Source: Nostoc sp. C052
GTDB taxonomy: Bacteria > Cyanobacteriota > Cyanobacteriia > Cyanobacteriales > Nostocaceae
NCBI RefSeq assembly: GCF_013393905.1
Contig: NZ_CP040272.1
Span: 2,790,001 to 2,854,000, forward strand
DNA length: 64,000 bases
Direction of reading: 5' to 3'
The notes under the pieces were generated by a model. That model was not told the origin of the DNA and did no database searches. It saw nothing but the letters and a program-made list of their open reading frames with translations. Of this stretch, positions 1 to 9,081 are shown piece after piece (the stretch's first letter is position 1; each line of letters starts with the position of its first letter). The translations under genes and the position numbers were made by a program.

Positions 1-1242
1 GGTGTGAGCAAAAGAGGTAAACCCAGCTTCAAATTGAGAAGGTGCTAAGTAAACACCATGCTCTAACATACCGCGATGAAAGCGTCCGAATTTGGCTGTA
101 TCAGACTTTTTCGCATCTTCGTAGTTATGAACTGGGCCAGAGGTAAAGAATAATCCAAACATGGCGCTGATTTGACCGCCGCAAACTGCATGACCATTTT
201 CTTTAGCAATTTGCAGCAAACCATCTCCTAGTTTTTTAGTAATCCGGTCAAGATACTCGTAAGTACCTGGCTTTTGCAGCAATTCTAAGGTCTTAATACC
301 AGCAGTCATTGCCAGGGGATTACCTGAAAGTGTTCCAGCTTGATATACGGGGCCTGCGGGAGCAACCATTGACATAATATCCCGACGACCACCATAGGCT
401 CCCACTGGCAAACCACCACCAATTACCTTGCCTAAGGTTGTTAAATCGGGAGTGACGCCAAATTTTTCTTGAGCGCCACCGTAAGCAATGCGGAAGCCTG
501 TCATTACTTCGTCAAATACCAATAATGCTCCATATTCGTGAGTTAGTTCCCGTAAACCTTCTAGGAAGCCAGCATCAGGTGCAATAAATCCAGCATTGCC
601 GACGACTGGCTCAAGAATGACACCGGCAATCTCGTCGCGGTTTTCTTCAAACAAAGCTCTGACGGCTTCTAGGTCGTTGAAAGGTGCAGTTAGAGTGGTG
701 CTAGTTGCTAATTTAGGTACTCCCGGTGAGTCTGGCAAACCAAGTGTAGCAACACCAGAACCCGCCTTTACTAGAAACGCATCGGCGTGTCCGTGGTAGC
801 AACCTTCAAACTTGATGATTTTCTCGCGGTTGGTGAAAGCCCGCATCAGTCGCAAAACTCCCATACAGGCTTCAGTTCCAGAGTTGACAAATCTGACCAT
901 TTCGATACTAGGAACGGCATCGATGACCATTTCTGCCAAAACATTTTCTAGAACTGAGGGAGCGCCGAAACTGGTACCTTTTTCTAAGGCTTCATGCAGC
1001 GCTGCAATGACTTCTGGATGAGCATGACCACAAATAGCTGGGCCCCATGTGCCTACATAGTCTATGTATTGATTGCCATCTACATCCCAAATATATGCGC
1101 CTTTAACACGATCAAAAACGATGGGTTGTCCGCCCACAGATTTAAAGGCACGAACTGGAGAACTGACTCCTCCAGGCATAAGGTTTTGAGCAGCGGCAAA
1201 GACTTCTTGTGATTTTGTTGTTTTAATTGTGGTATTTACCAA
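1..1242 (-). CDS. hemL: Glutamate-1-semialdehyde 2,1-aminomutase, C-terminus cut by window edge
   Basis: PLP-dependent enzyme that converts glutamate-1-semialdehyde to 5-aminolevulinate, the first committed tetrapyrrole precursor for chlorophyll, haem and bilins. 414 codons are present. The family is about 430 residues, so only some 18 C-terminal residues are missing. Visible motifs are the N-terminal PGGVSSPVRAFK, the substrate-binding NSGTEA, GCYHGHAD, the FDEVMTGFR cofactor Asp region and the catalytic lysine in TTLGKVIGGGLPVGA. The start is taken as TTG at 1242: a TAGGAG Shine-Dalgarno lies 7 bases upstream and the protein then begins MVNTTIKTTKS, as expected for the family. The nearby ATG is out of frame. 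Confidence 0.96.
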   Translation of the reverse strand, partial: MVNTTIKTTKSQEVFAAAQNLMPGGVSSPVRAFKSVGGQPIVFDRVKGAYIWDVDGNQYIDYVGTWGPAICGHAHPEVIAALHEALEKGTSFGAPSVLENVLAEMVIDAVPSIEMVRFVNSGTEACMGVLRLMRAFTNREKIIKFEGCYHGHADAFLVKAGSGVATLGLPDSPGVPKLATSTTLTAPFNDLEAVRALFEENRDEIAGVILEPVVGNAGFIAPDAGFLEGLRELTHEYGALLVFDEVMTGFRIAYGGAQEKFGVTPDLTTLGKVIGGGLPVGAYGGRRDIMSMVAPAGPVYQAGTLSGNPLAMTAGIKTLELLQKPGTYEYLDRITKKLGDGLLQIAKENGHAVCGGQISAMFGLFFTSGPVHNYEDAKKSDTAKFGRFHRGMLEHGVYLAPSQFEAGFTSFAHT

Positions 1243-1464
1243 GGTTCATCTCCTAACAGTGGGCAATAAAAAGCTCTATCTTAGAATAGGGTTAAACACT
1301 GCTTAGAATTTCTATCCTATAGAATTAGCTGAACCAAAAAAATAACAATATGTTATACAAGTCCAATGAAGACTTGACTTTAGATATTCAAACTTGATGA
1401 TTTGAGGTATACCAGGATCTTTACCGAACTGTATGCCTGCATCTGGTAGGAGTATTTCATATCA

Positions 1465-1561
1465 TGTCATTGCGTTCGCGTAGCGTCTCGTAGAGAGCGG
1501 AGCGCAGCAATCCGAAACCTTTGCGATTGCTTCATTCCACTTCGTTGCATTTGCAATGACA
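1465..1561. repeat. Dispersed palindromic repeat, MITE-like
   Basis: A 97-bp block bounded by TGTCATTGC at 1465-1473 and its complement GCAATGACA at 1553-1561. Inside is the GCGTTCGCGTAGCGTCTCG-type sequence common between Nostoc genes. It lies in the 452-bp gap between hemL and hisIE. I see no gene in the rest of that gap. Confidence 0.55.
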
Positions 1562-1694
1562 AATCGTAAGTGATTTACAGAAAATGATATCACAGCTAGA
1601 TAACATAGTTCAATTCCAAAAAATATACTAGTTGCACTATTCTGAATGGTATCGTGAATCCATAAGTTATTCTCATTAGAGCAAACTAGCTGGT

Positions 1695-2345
1695 ATGTCT
1701 TCTAACGATTCGCGATCGCTGCATTACACTATCCCGGTTGAGCAAATTCGCTATGATGAGCGGGGTCTAGTGCCTGCAATTGTTCAAGATTATCTGGATG
1801 GTACTGTCCTGATGATGGCATGGATGAATCAGGAATCGTTACAAAAGACTTTAGAAACTGAAGAAACTTGGTTTTGGAGTCGTTCTCGACAAGAATTATG
1901 GCATAAAGGGGCAACTTCTGGTCATATTCAAAAGGTGCAAAGTATCCGTTATGACTGTGATAGTGATGCGCTGCTCATCGGTGTAGAGCAATTAGGAGAT
2001 GTTGCCTGCCATACTGGAGAGCGCAGTTGCTTTCACCAAATAGAAGGGGAAATTGCCGCACCACCAGGGGATACATTGTCGCAATTGTTTCAAATAATCT
2101 GCGATCGCCGTGACAATCCTACTGAAAGTTCTTACACTTGTAAACTATTCGCAGGTGGCGATAACAAAATTTTGAAAAAGATTGGTGAGGAAACTGCTGA
2201 GGTGGTAATGGCTTTTAAGGATGATGAAGCAGATGCGATCGCAGGTGAAGTCGCAGATTTGCTATATCATACTTTGGTTGCCTTAGCTCACCATCAAGTT
2301 GATTTAAAATCAGTGTATCGCAAGCTCCAAGAACGTCGTCAATAG
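1695..2345 (+). CDS. hisIE: Bifunctional phosphoribosyl-AMP cyclohydrolase / phosphoribosyl-ATP pyrophosphatase
   Basis: Catalyses steps 2 and 3 of histidine biosynthesis: pyrophosphate removal from PR-ATP and ring opening of PR-AMP. The HisI domain (about residues 15-115) carries the metal and substrate motifs SRSRQELWHKGATSGH, CDSDALL and CHTGERSCF. The HisE domain (about 125-212) carries the all-alpha NTP-pyrophosphohydrolase motif KKIGEETAEVVMAFKDD followed by EVADLLYH. At 216 residues it has the normal length of the fused bacterial enzyme. It stands alone, convergent with the MFS gene, and starts at the ATG of MSSNDSRSL. Confidence 0.97.
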   Translation: MSSNDSRSLHYTIPVEQIRYDERGLVPAIVQDYLDGTVLMMAWMNQESLQKTLETEETWFWSRSRQELWHKGATSGHIQKVQSIRYDCDSDALLIGVEQLGDVACHTGERSCFHQIEGEIAAPPGDTLSQLFQIICDRRDNPTESSYTCKLFAGGDNKILKKIGEETAEVVMAFKDDEADAIAGEVADLLYHTLVALAHHQVDLKSVYRKLQERRQ

Positions 2346-2382
2346 AGCAAAAAAACAAATCATCTTATACGTGGGGAGTATG

Positions 2383-3657
2383 TTACTCAGCCAAAATTCG
2401 ATTGAGGTATTGTAAAATTGCTACGGCGATCGCTACACTTAAAATGAACCCTAACCAGTAAGTATTAGTAATAATTTGTGGTTGATCTAATGCCCATCCA
2501 CCCAAGGGATGACCAATAAAAGAGCCAACAGCCCAACACAAAGCGTTGATGGAAAAATAAACGCCGCGTTGATTTTCTGGGGCTAACTCAGTCACTAAAG
2601 AGGCAGAAGATGGGGTATAAGAAACAATCGCCACTGCAAATACTCCCAATGCTAATGTTACCCAAACTAGTTGATGAGATGGGGCAGTGCCGCTTACCCA
2701 AATGAGGGCAAAACCAATTGCCCAGAAAATAGCCGAAACAGTCAGCGCCAGTGTGTGAGAGCAGCTTTTTAAGATGCTGGTGACAGGTAACTGACAAATA
2801 ATAGCGAACACTAAATGCCAAGCAAATAATCCGCTAATGGTGGTTTCAGCAAATCCTTTGGCAGTACTTTCGACAAAGATAAAGTTTTTGAAGTAAAGCG
2901 GTAGGGTGCTGTGGATTTGAGAAATATAGATTGTAAAGAATATATTAGCTGCTATGTAGACTAGGAAACGCCCATCTTTTAATACTGCCATCCAAGCAGC
3001 AAAAAGTTCTGTCTTTTCAGATTCCCCCGTTTGCTGTTGTTCGGTTTCACTAACTCCCACATAGACAACCCCAAAAAATACCATAAAAGAGATGGCATCA
3101 ATCACAAATAGCCATCGATAACTGCCAATAATCGCAATCAAAAACCCAGCAAGCACAATTCCGATCGCTAACCCCAGATTATCAGCTAGTCGTGCGATCG
3201 CAAAAGTTTCGCGGCGATTATCAATTTGGCTGGCGTCAGCAACCACAGCTTCGGCCGCCGGCCAATAGAAACCTATCCCTAAACCGCTAATCAAGCTACC
3301 AATTATCAAAGTAGTGAAATTATTGGTTGCCGCTAAAACTAGAGAACCAATCGCTGAAATCGCCGTGGCTAGCAACAAAGTGCGGCGGCGTCCCCATCCT
3401 CCAGAATCAGCCAAAGAACCACCTCCAATCCGCCCGACGATGCCGGAAATCGAGGCGCTACCCAAGGCTACCCCAACACTAGTTGCAGATAAACCAAGTT
3501 GATTGACAAAAAAGATGGGGGCGTAAAACAGGGTGAAGCCAGTACCAACTTCTGAGAAAAATCTACCAATTGCGAAAATCCAGACCTGGGGATGTATCGA
3601 TGGCAACCACGATGATAACTGAGATTGAGAAGCTAATTTCATGAGTTTAAATGTCAT
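2383..3657 (-). CDS. MFS transporter
   Basis: Major facilitator superfamily membrane transporter of 424 residues with about twelve hydrophobic segments. The conserved loop 2-3 region is visible as GRIGGGSLADSGGWGRRRTLL (family motif GxxxDRxGRR, here with a diverged first half). SGLGIGFYWPAAEAVVAD in TM4-5 resembles drug-efflux and sugar-efflux MFS members. The substrate cannot be told from sequence. It is convergent with hisIE, 37 bp away, and its upstream side holds a cluster of DnaA-box-like motifs. The ATG at 3657 is the first in frame; a second Met follows at residue 6. Confidence 0.85.
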   Translation of the reverse strand: MTFKLMKLASQSQLSSWLPSIHPQVWIFAIGRFFSEVGTGFTLFYAPIFFVNQLGLSATSVGVALGSASISGIVGRIGGGSLADSGGWGRRRTLLLATAISAIGSLVLAATNNFTTLIIGSLISGLGIGFYWPAAEAVVADASQIDNRRETFAIARLADNLGLAIGIVLAGFLIAIIGSYRWLFVIDAISFMVFFGVVYVGVSETEQQQTGESEKTELFAAWMAVLKDGRFLVYIAANIFFTIYISQIHSTLPLYFKNFIFVESTAKGFAETTISGLFAWHLVFAIICQLPVTSILKSCSHTLALTVSAIFWAIGFALIWVSGTAPSHQLVWVTLALGVFAVAIVSYTPSSASLVTELAPENQRGVYFSINALCWAVGSFIGHPLGGWALDQPQIITNTYWLGFILSVAIAVAILQYLNRILAE

Positions 3658-3710
3658 GGGTCGATGACATTTTTGTAATTCTTATCATTGGCTACTATTT
3701 TCCTCACTCA

Positions 3711-3752
3711 TTCCACAGGGTTTCCACAGGGATTTTAGCAGTTTTCCACAGG
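3711..3752. promoter_or_regulatory. Cluster of three DnaA-box-like motifs
   Basis: Three TTCCACAGG motifs lie within 42 bp, at 3711-3719, 3722-3730 and 3744-3752. The third sits in TTTTCCACA (3742-3750), the form reported for cyanobacterial DnaA boxes. No dnaA or dnaN gene is nearby, so this may be a DnaA-titrating or regulatory site or chance. It lies in the 470-bp gap 3658-4127, where I see nothing else clear. Confidence 0.35.
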
Positions 3753-4127
3753 TACTATACGAGTTAATAGGCTTCTTGCCGCCTGACTGGGGATTGTTAA
3801 TTATAAGTAGCAAAGAAGTTTAAGGACTGAGTTTTTATTAAGTTAAGTAACGAAAAGTTAGCTTAAAGTCCTATTCTTTCGTTCGTATTTATTTTTTATA
3901 CAATCGTTTTTAACATTTCGCAGCATTGACAAACCCACCCCCTCTTGGCGCACAATGATGCGGCTTGCTTTTGTAATCCGTTCAACCGTTAGCATCAAAT
4001 GTGTAAAATATATTACCGATGGATGTCAGCGTAGATTGTTGGGATAGCGAAAGAGCGTGTGAAGCCATAAGCTGCTTTACCGCAAGCAACTTGTCCCTCT
4101 TGATTATCCTCATAGGAGGAAAATCTC

Positions 4128-4382
4128 ATGAAAGCAACGGTTAGCATCTTTACAGAAATTCCCGAAACACTCCACGAATCCTTAAAAAACTACCTAGAAA
4201 CCCATCCTGATTGGGATGAAAACAGAGTATTGACGGCGGCGCTATCATTGTTTTTACTCCAAAATGGAGATAGCGATCGCCGTGCTGCTCGAGTCTATCT
4301 GGAAACTTTGTTCCACCACTCCTCAGTAGAAATGCCCTGTACCGACTTACCAGCAACAGCTAATTTACTAGATACCCCGTAG
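4128..4382 (+). CDS. DUF2811 domain small protein
   Basis: An 84-residue soluble protein that opens with ATVSIFTEIPETLHESLKNY, typical of DUF2811, a small family of unknown function largely confined to cyanobacteria. The middle part (ETHPDWDENRVLTAALSLFLLQNG) looks helical. A strong Shine-Dalgarno (AGGAGG, 7 bases before the ATG) supports the start. It appears monocistronic and is followed 40 bp downstream by a perfect 12-bp hairpin. The biochemical role is unknown. Confidence 0.8.
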   Translation: MKATVSIFTEIPETLHESLKNYLETHPDWDENRVLTAALSLFLLQNGDSDRRAARVYLETLFHHSSVEMPCTDLPATANLLDTP

Positions 4383-4421
4383 GTACTGGTATGAAGGGCG
4401 TTATTCTGGCTCATATCCTTA

Positions 4422-4453
4422 TTAATGGGACATTGCATACCATGTCCCATTAA
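4422..4453 (+). terminator. Perfect hairpin downstream of the DUF2811 gene
   Basis: TTAATGGGACAT (4422-4433) pairs perfectly with ATGTCCCATTAA (4442-4453) around an 8-base loop. There is only a weak T-run afterwards (CGGGATTTT), so it may stabilise the mRNA 3' end or be a dispersed palindrome rather than an intrinsic terminator. Confidence 0.5.
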
Positions 4454-4640
4454 CGGGATTTTAAGCCAATAGCGATCGGCAATATTACAACAAAAAAGAT
4501 CAGTAGATTCTGATCTTTAAAAAGGTTCTAATAGTTTCTTCTGTTGCCAAAACTAGTTGTTCATTAGGGGTGTATGTGCCTCCAATCAGCATTCCCAGCA
4601 AGAAACTGGGAACCAGAGAAAGCTTTTTCTGTATTTGAGC

Positions 4641-4757
4641 TAAGTAAGTCGGCAGAATAAAACCAAACTGTGTGAAGAAAAGTAAACAAGGCTCAAACCC
4701 TTTCTCACCCTGCTCCCTGCCTTATCCCAACAATAATTATTTACGCCGACCTACTTA
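4641..4757. repeat. MITE-like element
   Basis: TAAGTAAGTCGGC (4641-4653) and GCCGACCTACTTA (4745-4757) form terminal inverted repeats with 12 of 13 matches around a 117-bp block with no reading frame. It fills part of the 575-bp gap 4383-4957. The rest of the gap is AT-rich with no gene that I can see. Confidence 0.5.
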
Positions 4758-4957
4758 TATTTACTTATCTTGGTTGTCTAAATTTGTCTTTTAGTAAAGT
4801 CAAAGAAATTCACTAAATATCTGACTTGAAAGAGTCATTTACTATTTGTCCCCCTTGTCTCCCTTGTCCCTCTTTCATACAAGGCTGTGAAACTTGTTTC
4901 ATCGGGACTGCCCCAAGAGTCAACAGTCAAGAGTTAAAAAACTCTAGACTATAAAAC

Positions 4958-5683
4958 TCAGGACTTGGCTTCCAATTGCTGGGGATGGGCAGGAGATTCA
5001 AACTTATAGCCTACGCCGCGTACAGTTTGAATTAATGCTGGCTGACTAGCATCAATTTCAATCTTCTTGCGAATTTGGCCAATATGTACATCTACAACCC
5101 GCTGGTCGCCGACATACTCATAATCCCAGACCTCTTGGATGAGTTCTGCGCGCCGCCAAACTCGGCCTGGATGACTGGCTAAAAAATGCAACAAGTCAAA
5201 TTCCAGAGCAGTTAAAGGTACTGGTTGATTATTAAGTGCTACCTCCCGTCGCACCGGATCAATCATAAGTTTTTCAAATACCAAGCGTTTCTGCTCGGCC
5301 GTAGTTATCACTCGCTGACGCCTTAAAATAGCTCCAACTCTGACTTCTAGCTCTCCTAGCCCAAAAGGCTTGGTGAGATAGTCGTCAGCACCTTTAGCAA
5401 AGCCACGAATTTTGTCAGCTTCGTCAGCACGGCTAGTCAACATCAGAACAAAAACACCATTACGACTTTGCATCTCTTGGCAGAGGTTAAACCCTGTGAC
5501 ATCTGGTAGGTTCACATCTAGAATCACCAAATCAGGGTTAAATTGCTCAAATAGATTTAAGGCTGTCTTTCCATCTTCGGCAGCCTCCACCTGATAGTTC
5601 TGCTTAATTAAAAAGCGTTGGATTAAATTCCGAACCGCAGGGTCGTCGTCAACTACAAGAATCTTGGCGGGAGCCATGACCAT
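4958..5683 (-). CDS. OmpR/PhoB-family response regulator
   Basis: Two-component transcription factor. The N-terminal receiver (about 1-120) has the acidic pair in KILVVDDDPAVRN, the phospho-acceptor Asp in LVILDVNLPDV, the Thr/Ser of MLTSRA and the Lys in LTKPFG. The C-terminal winged helix (about 135-230) ends RVVDVHIGQIRKKIE and RGVGYKFE, as in OmpR-type DNA-binding domains. I choose the ATG opening MAPAKILVVDDD; two further upstream in-frame ATG codons (5689 and the ORF limit 5695) give MVMAPA- or MCKVMVMAPA- starts. No histidine kinase is adjacent. It is not the RpaA or RpaB sequence as I know them, so no symbol is given. Confidence 0.9.
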   Translation of the reverse strand: MVMAPAKILVVDDDPAVRNLIQRFLIKQNYQVEAAEDGKTALNLFEQFNPDLVILDVNLPDVTGFNLCQEMQSRNGVFVLMLTSRADEADKIRGFAKGADDYLTKPFGLGELEVRVGAILRRQRVITTAEQKRLVFEKLMIDPVRREVALNNQPVPLTALEFDLLHFLASHPGRVWRRAELIQEVWDYEYVGDQRVVDVHIGQIRKKIEIDASQPALIQTVRGVGYKFESPAHPQQLEAKS

Positions 5684-6325
5684 TACTTTGCACAAAAATT
5701 CGTAAGATTAACAAGAGATTTGCGTAAAAACGCAGTTGCCACTTTGGCACTAACTAAGAATCTACATGGCTACGGTATAAGAATCCCGATCATTCAAAAA
5801 TAAATACTCTAATCAGGATTGTGGGCGATGAGAACGCGAAATTTCTGTTAGGCACAGTGTATAAGCGCTCTGACTTTAGTCGCAACAGTTCTTGATACCA
5901 AGACACCTCCTTGATCCCAGTTAGGTGGTAACTTAAAACGTTTCAATTTTAAATCGATATGCGGATATATACCACAAGCGATTATTCAGTATAGTTAAAA
6001 AAACTCTATTAGGGCACTGTAAGTTGCCAAATTTGAAATAGGAAAGTTGATTTTTTCATAAAAACTATACATTTTTAGGTACTCTCCGATCAAATTCTAG
6101 ATTAGAGCCAGAATTAAGCAACGGCATGAGGGTATACACGGAGTTATAGCGATATGTTAAAGTGACTATAGTTGAAATTACAAAGTCGATCAAACTAACC
6201 CGTGCTACTATCCTGGTAGGGCATAAAGTAGATCGAGACTTTAGTTTCGATCAAAATAAAACCTAAAGCTGTTTTTTCTTCGACACAAAGACTGCCGCTG
6301 ACTGAGGCTGAAGTAATAAACTCCC
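5684..6325. other. Intergenic gap with no recognised feature
   Basis: About 640 bp lies between the divergently transcribed response regulator and the CPP1-like gene. It is AT-rich and must contain both promoters, but I could not pick out convincing -35/-10 pairs, a riboswitch or an RNA gene. Confidence 0.4.
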
Positions 6326-6952
6326 ATGAGCGATCAAAATCCCTACGAAAAACTTGGGGTATCAGAAGAGGCTAGCTTCGATGAAATTCAGGATGCTCGT
6401 AATCGCCTATTCGAGCAACACAATGGCGATGCCAAGCATTTAGAAGTAATTGAAGCGGCTTACGATGCGATTTTAATGGATCGCCTACGGATGCGCCAGG
6501 AAGGTAAAATCAAAGTCCCTGAACGTATCCGGTTTCCAGAGTTGCGAGTGCAATCGCCTCCTAAAGAAAGTCCAATCCCTCGCCAGCAGTCGCCTGCATG
6601 GCTACAACGGCTGATCGATGAGCCATCGCCTGCGGATATACTCTTACCAGGAGCTTGGTTTCTTGGTTTGAGTTCTATTAGCCTGTTCTATCCAGAAGGA
6701 GGTGAGCAGGTTTTACAGTTGGCATTAGTGGTTGGTGTAGGCACTAGTATTTACTTTCTTAATCGTAAGGAAGGCAAATTTGGCCGGGCAGTTTTGCTCA
6801 CCCTGGTTAGTTTAATAATCGGCTTAATCGTTGGGGGACTAATTGCTATCTGGCTTTTACCACAAATACCATTCCTCAATCTCTCATCGAATCAGTTCTC
6901 TACTGTACTGACGTTTATATTCTTTTGGTTGGTTAGTAGCTTTCTACGCTAA
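6326..6952 (+). CDS. CPP1-like J-domain membrane protein (DUF3353)
   Basis: A 208-residue protein with a degenerate N-terminal J-like domain (NPYEKLGVSEEASFDEIQDARN; no HPD tripeptide) followed by a linker and about four hydrophobic segments from residue 110 onward. This architecture is that of the CPP1 / cell-growth-defect-factor-1 family. In plants that family acts as a holdase chaperone for protochlorophyllide oxidoreductase at the thylakoid or chloroplast envelope. A similar membrane chaperone role is inferred here. It appears monocistronic. Confidence 0.85.
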   Translation: MSDQNPYEKLGVSEEASFDEIQDARNRLFEQHNGDAKHLEVIEAAYDAILMDRLRMRQEGKIKVPERIRFPELRVQSPPKESPIPRQQSPAWLQRLIDEPSPADILLPGAWFLGLSSISLFYPEGGEQVLQLALVVGVGTSIYFLNRKEGKFGRAVLLTLVSLIIGLIVGGLIAIWLLPQIPFLNLSSNQFSTVLTFIFFWLVSSFLR

Positions 6953-7096
6953 ATCGATAGCCGTAAGGAAGCTTCTAGAAACTTGTAAAAAGAATACATG
7001 ATTGATGTGTGTTATTTCTCTTGGTTTTAATACGCGGTAAGGGTGCATACACGTGTACCCTCACTACGAATGTGTATTGATTCAAGCTCTTGCAGC

Positions 7097-7801
7097 CTAA
7101 AGAGTCTTTCTAGACAAGCGTTGAGATTCTAGGACTAAATCTACAGCAGTGCTAAAGTCTTTAACTATTAAGTCGGGCTGGTAAAGTTGCAATTGGGTGC
7201 GATCGCGAATCCCACACTCTACAGCCATCACTTTAATATTATAATTTTTCGCAGCGGTGATATCGGCTTCTGTATCTCCCACCATCCAGGTATCAGCAGC
7301 GGGGGGCAATTCTTGTAATGCCCTAGCCATTAACAAGGGCTTATCTTCAATATCACGAGTTTTCACGTAGTCGTTACTTAGGCAATAACAACGATTTTCT
7401 GGGAAAAATCTCCCCAAATCGTATTTTTTGAAAGCATAATCTAGTTCTCGAACTCGGCGCATGGTCATAACTGCTAAATCAATTCCAGCTTGTTGAATTT
7501 TTAACAGTGCATCCACAGCACCAGGCGCGAGAGTATCATAGTTGAAATAAGCTTCTGTATGCACAGTTTGCCGCCGCAACTGGGCAAATTCTTGGGCTTG
7601 GGCTTCGTCTAACCCTGAATTTAAGGCAATTTGTTTTTCAGGAATGCGCGATCGCTTTAACTGCCAAAATTCCGCTTTCGGAAGTTCTTGCACCACTTGG
7701 TCTGGACGACGGGTTTTCTCCAAGCAGAATTGGTAAACACGGTAGTACCGTTCGGAAACATCAATAATTGGGCCGTCGAAGTCAGTAATCAGTCTTAGCA
7801 T
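7097..7801 (-). CDS. HAD-superfamily phosphatase
   Basis: A 234-residue HAD hydrolase. Motif I is DFDGPIIDVS, in which the second Asp is followed by GP (compare DxDGT). Motif II lies near LAVMTMRR, and motif IV is WMVGDTEADITAAK with the metal-binding acidic residues. The helical cap lies at about residues 20-100, as in phosphoglycolate-phosphatase-like and beta-phosphoglucomutase-like members. The substrate is not evident. It lies 80 bp downstream of the hppD gene on the same strand and could be cotranscribed. Confidence 0.85.
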   Translation of the reverse strand: MLRLITDFDGPIIDVSERYYRVYQFCLEKTRRPDQVVQELPKAEFWQLKRSRIPEKQIALNSGLDEAQAQEFAQLRRQTVHTEAYFNYDTLAPGAVDALLKIQQAGIDLAVMTMRRVRELDYAFKKYDLGRFFPENRCYCLSNDYVKTRDIEDKPLLMARALQELPPAADTWMVGDTEADITAAKNYNIKVMAVECGIRDRTQLQLYQPDLIVKDFSTAVDLVLESQRLSRKTL

Positions 7802-7880
7802 CGGCGGAAAATGTTAATTTTTATTAAGATTATCTCAGATGTACAGCTATTTTTCGAGAGATAAATTTAGTATCAGCATT

Positions 7881-8975
7881 CTACTGTAAAGTACCGCGTT
7901 TAATTTGTTCGCTTTCAATGGCTTCAAATAAGGCGCGAAAGTTACCTTCGCCAAAACCTTTAGCTTGCAAACGACGTTCAATAAACTCAAAGAAAAATGT
8001 CGGTTGTTCAAAAATGGGCTGGGTGAAAATTTGCAGTAGAAGGGGTGCAGTTTGTTGTGCCCCTACAGGAGTATATTCTTGCCAGTCCACGAGAATTTCT
8101 TGTTGAGCGATCGCTTCTAGTTCTAGCGGTGATAGTGTAAGTCCTGGACGCTGTTTTAGCTGGGTGTAATAGGTTTGGGGAACCGAGAGTAAGGATAAAC
8201 CATTAGCACGAAATTTAGCGATCGCACTTACAAGATTAGTCGTCCGCAAGGCAATATGTTGAATTCCTGGTCCCCGGTTGACATCGAGAAACTCCTGAAT
8301 TTGAGAATTTCTAGAAGCCGGTTCATTAATTGGCAATTGGACGCTACCGTTAGGCGAAACCATCACCTGACTGTGTAAAGCAGAACGATTGGTTTTAATT
8401 TTAAATGCTTGCTGGGGTTGAAAATTGAGGATATTTTCGTACCAAGCCACAGCACTGTCTAATTCCCCAACTGCCACGTTCAGCACTATATGATCTATGG
8501 CGGTAATTGAAGATATAGGCGAAGCAGAGGGAAAATTATTGCAAACCTCTCCCCTTTGCCCAAGGCTGTCTTTCCCTTCTCCACAGCGCCTTTCTATCAA
8601 AGTATGAGTTAGTCCACCCCAGGCGGCAATCTTGCCACATTTGAGAAATGCCTTACCTATCCAGCGTTCCTGGATGGATTGTAGAATTGTAGCACCGTGC
8701 ATTTGAGCTAGTGCGATCGCGCCTTCGACATCTTCCACAGCAAAAGCGACATCTGCCACACCAGGGGGATATTGACGCAGAAACTCCGCTACTGGACTTG
8801 TAGGTAACAGTGGTGAAGACAGAAAAAAGCAGACATCACCACTTTTCACCACTTCTGTACAAGTATGAAATGAACTGATGCGATCGGCTACTGGTTGAAA
8901 ACCAAGATGGTGTATAAACCAATCCCGCCATACTTTCGCGTCTTCTACATAGAAATGAACGTGATCAATTTTCAT
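7881..8975 (-). CDS. 4-hydroxyphenylpyruvate dioxygenase family protein
   Basis: Non-haem Fe(II) dioxygenase of the vicinal-oxygen-chelate fold, expected to convert 4-hydroxyphenylpyruvate to homogentisate for tyrosine breakdown or tocopherol/plastoquinone-type synthesis. It has two glyoxalase-like halves (about 1-130 and 155-345). The metal triad is seen as His162 (TAIDHIVLNV), His240 (GPGIQHIALRT) and Glu330 (PTFFFEFIERR). At 364 residues it has normal length. A linker at about 131-155 is unusually charged and low in conservation. A related role such as hydroxymandelate synthase is possible but less likely in this host. Confidence 0.88.
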   Translation of the reverse strand: MKIDHVHFYVEDAKVWRDWFIHHLGFQPVADRISSFHTCTEVVKSGDVCFFLSSPLLPTSPVAEFLRQYPPGVADVAFAVEDVEGAIALAQMHGATILQSIQERWIGKAFLKCGKIAAWGGLTHTLIERRCGEGKDSLGQRGEVCNNFPSASPISSITAIDHIVLNVAVGELDSAVAWYENILNFQPQQAFKIKTNRSALHSQVMVSPNGSVQLPINEPASRNSQIQEFLDVNRGPGIQHIALRTTNLVSAIAKFRANGLSLLSVPQTYYTQLKQRPGLTLSPLELEAIAQQEILVDWQEYTPVGAQQTAPLLLQIFTQPIFEQPTFFFEFIERRLQAKGFGEGNFRALFEAIESEQIKRGTLQ

Positions 8976-9081
8976 AGATACTGAAAATACAGCATAACAG
9001 CTTATATCTCTGTAAATTTTGCCATTTTTGCTAGATTTTCACGTCCTTCCTAAGCAAGAATTATCTAGGCATACTCCCACT

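Noticed and set aside
4422..4453. Reading the hairpin as a riboswitch or RNA gene
   Set aside because: A single 12-bp stem downstream of a gene, without other conserved structure.
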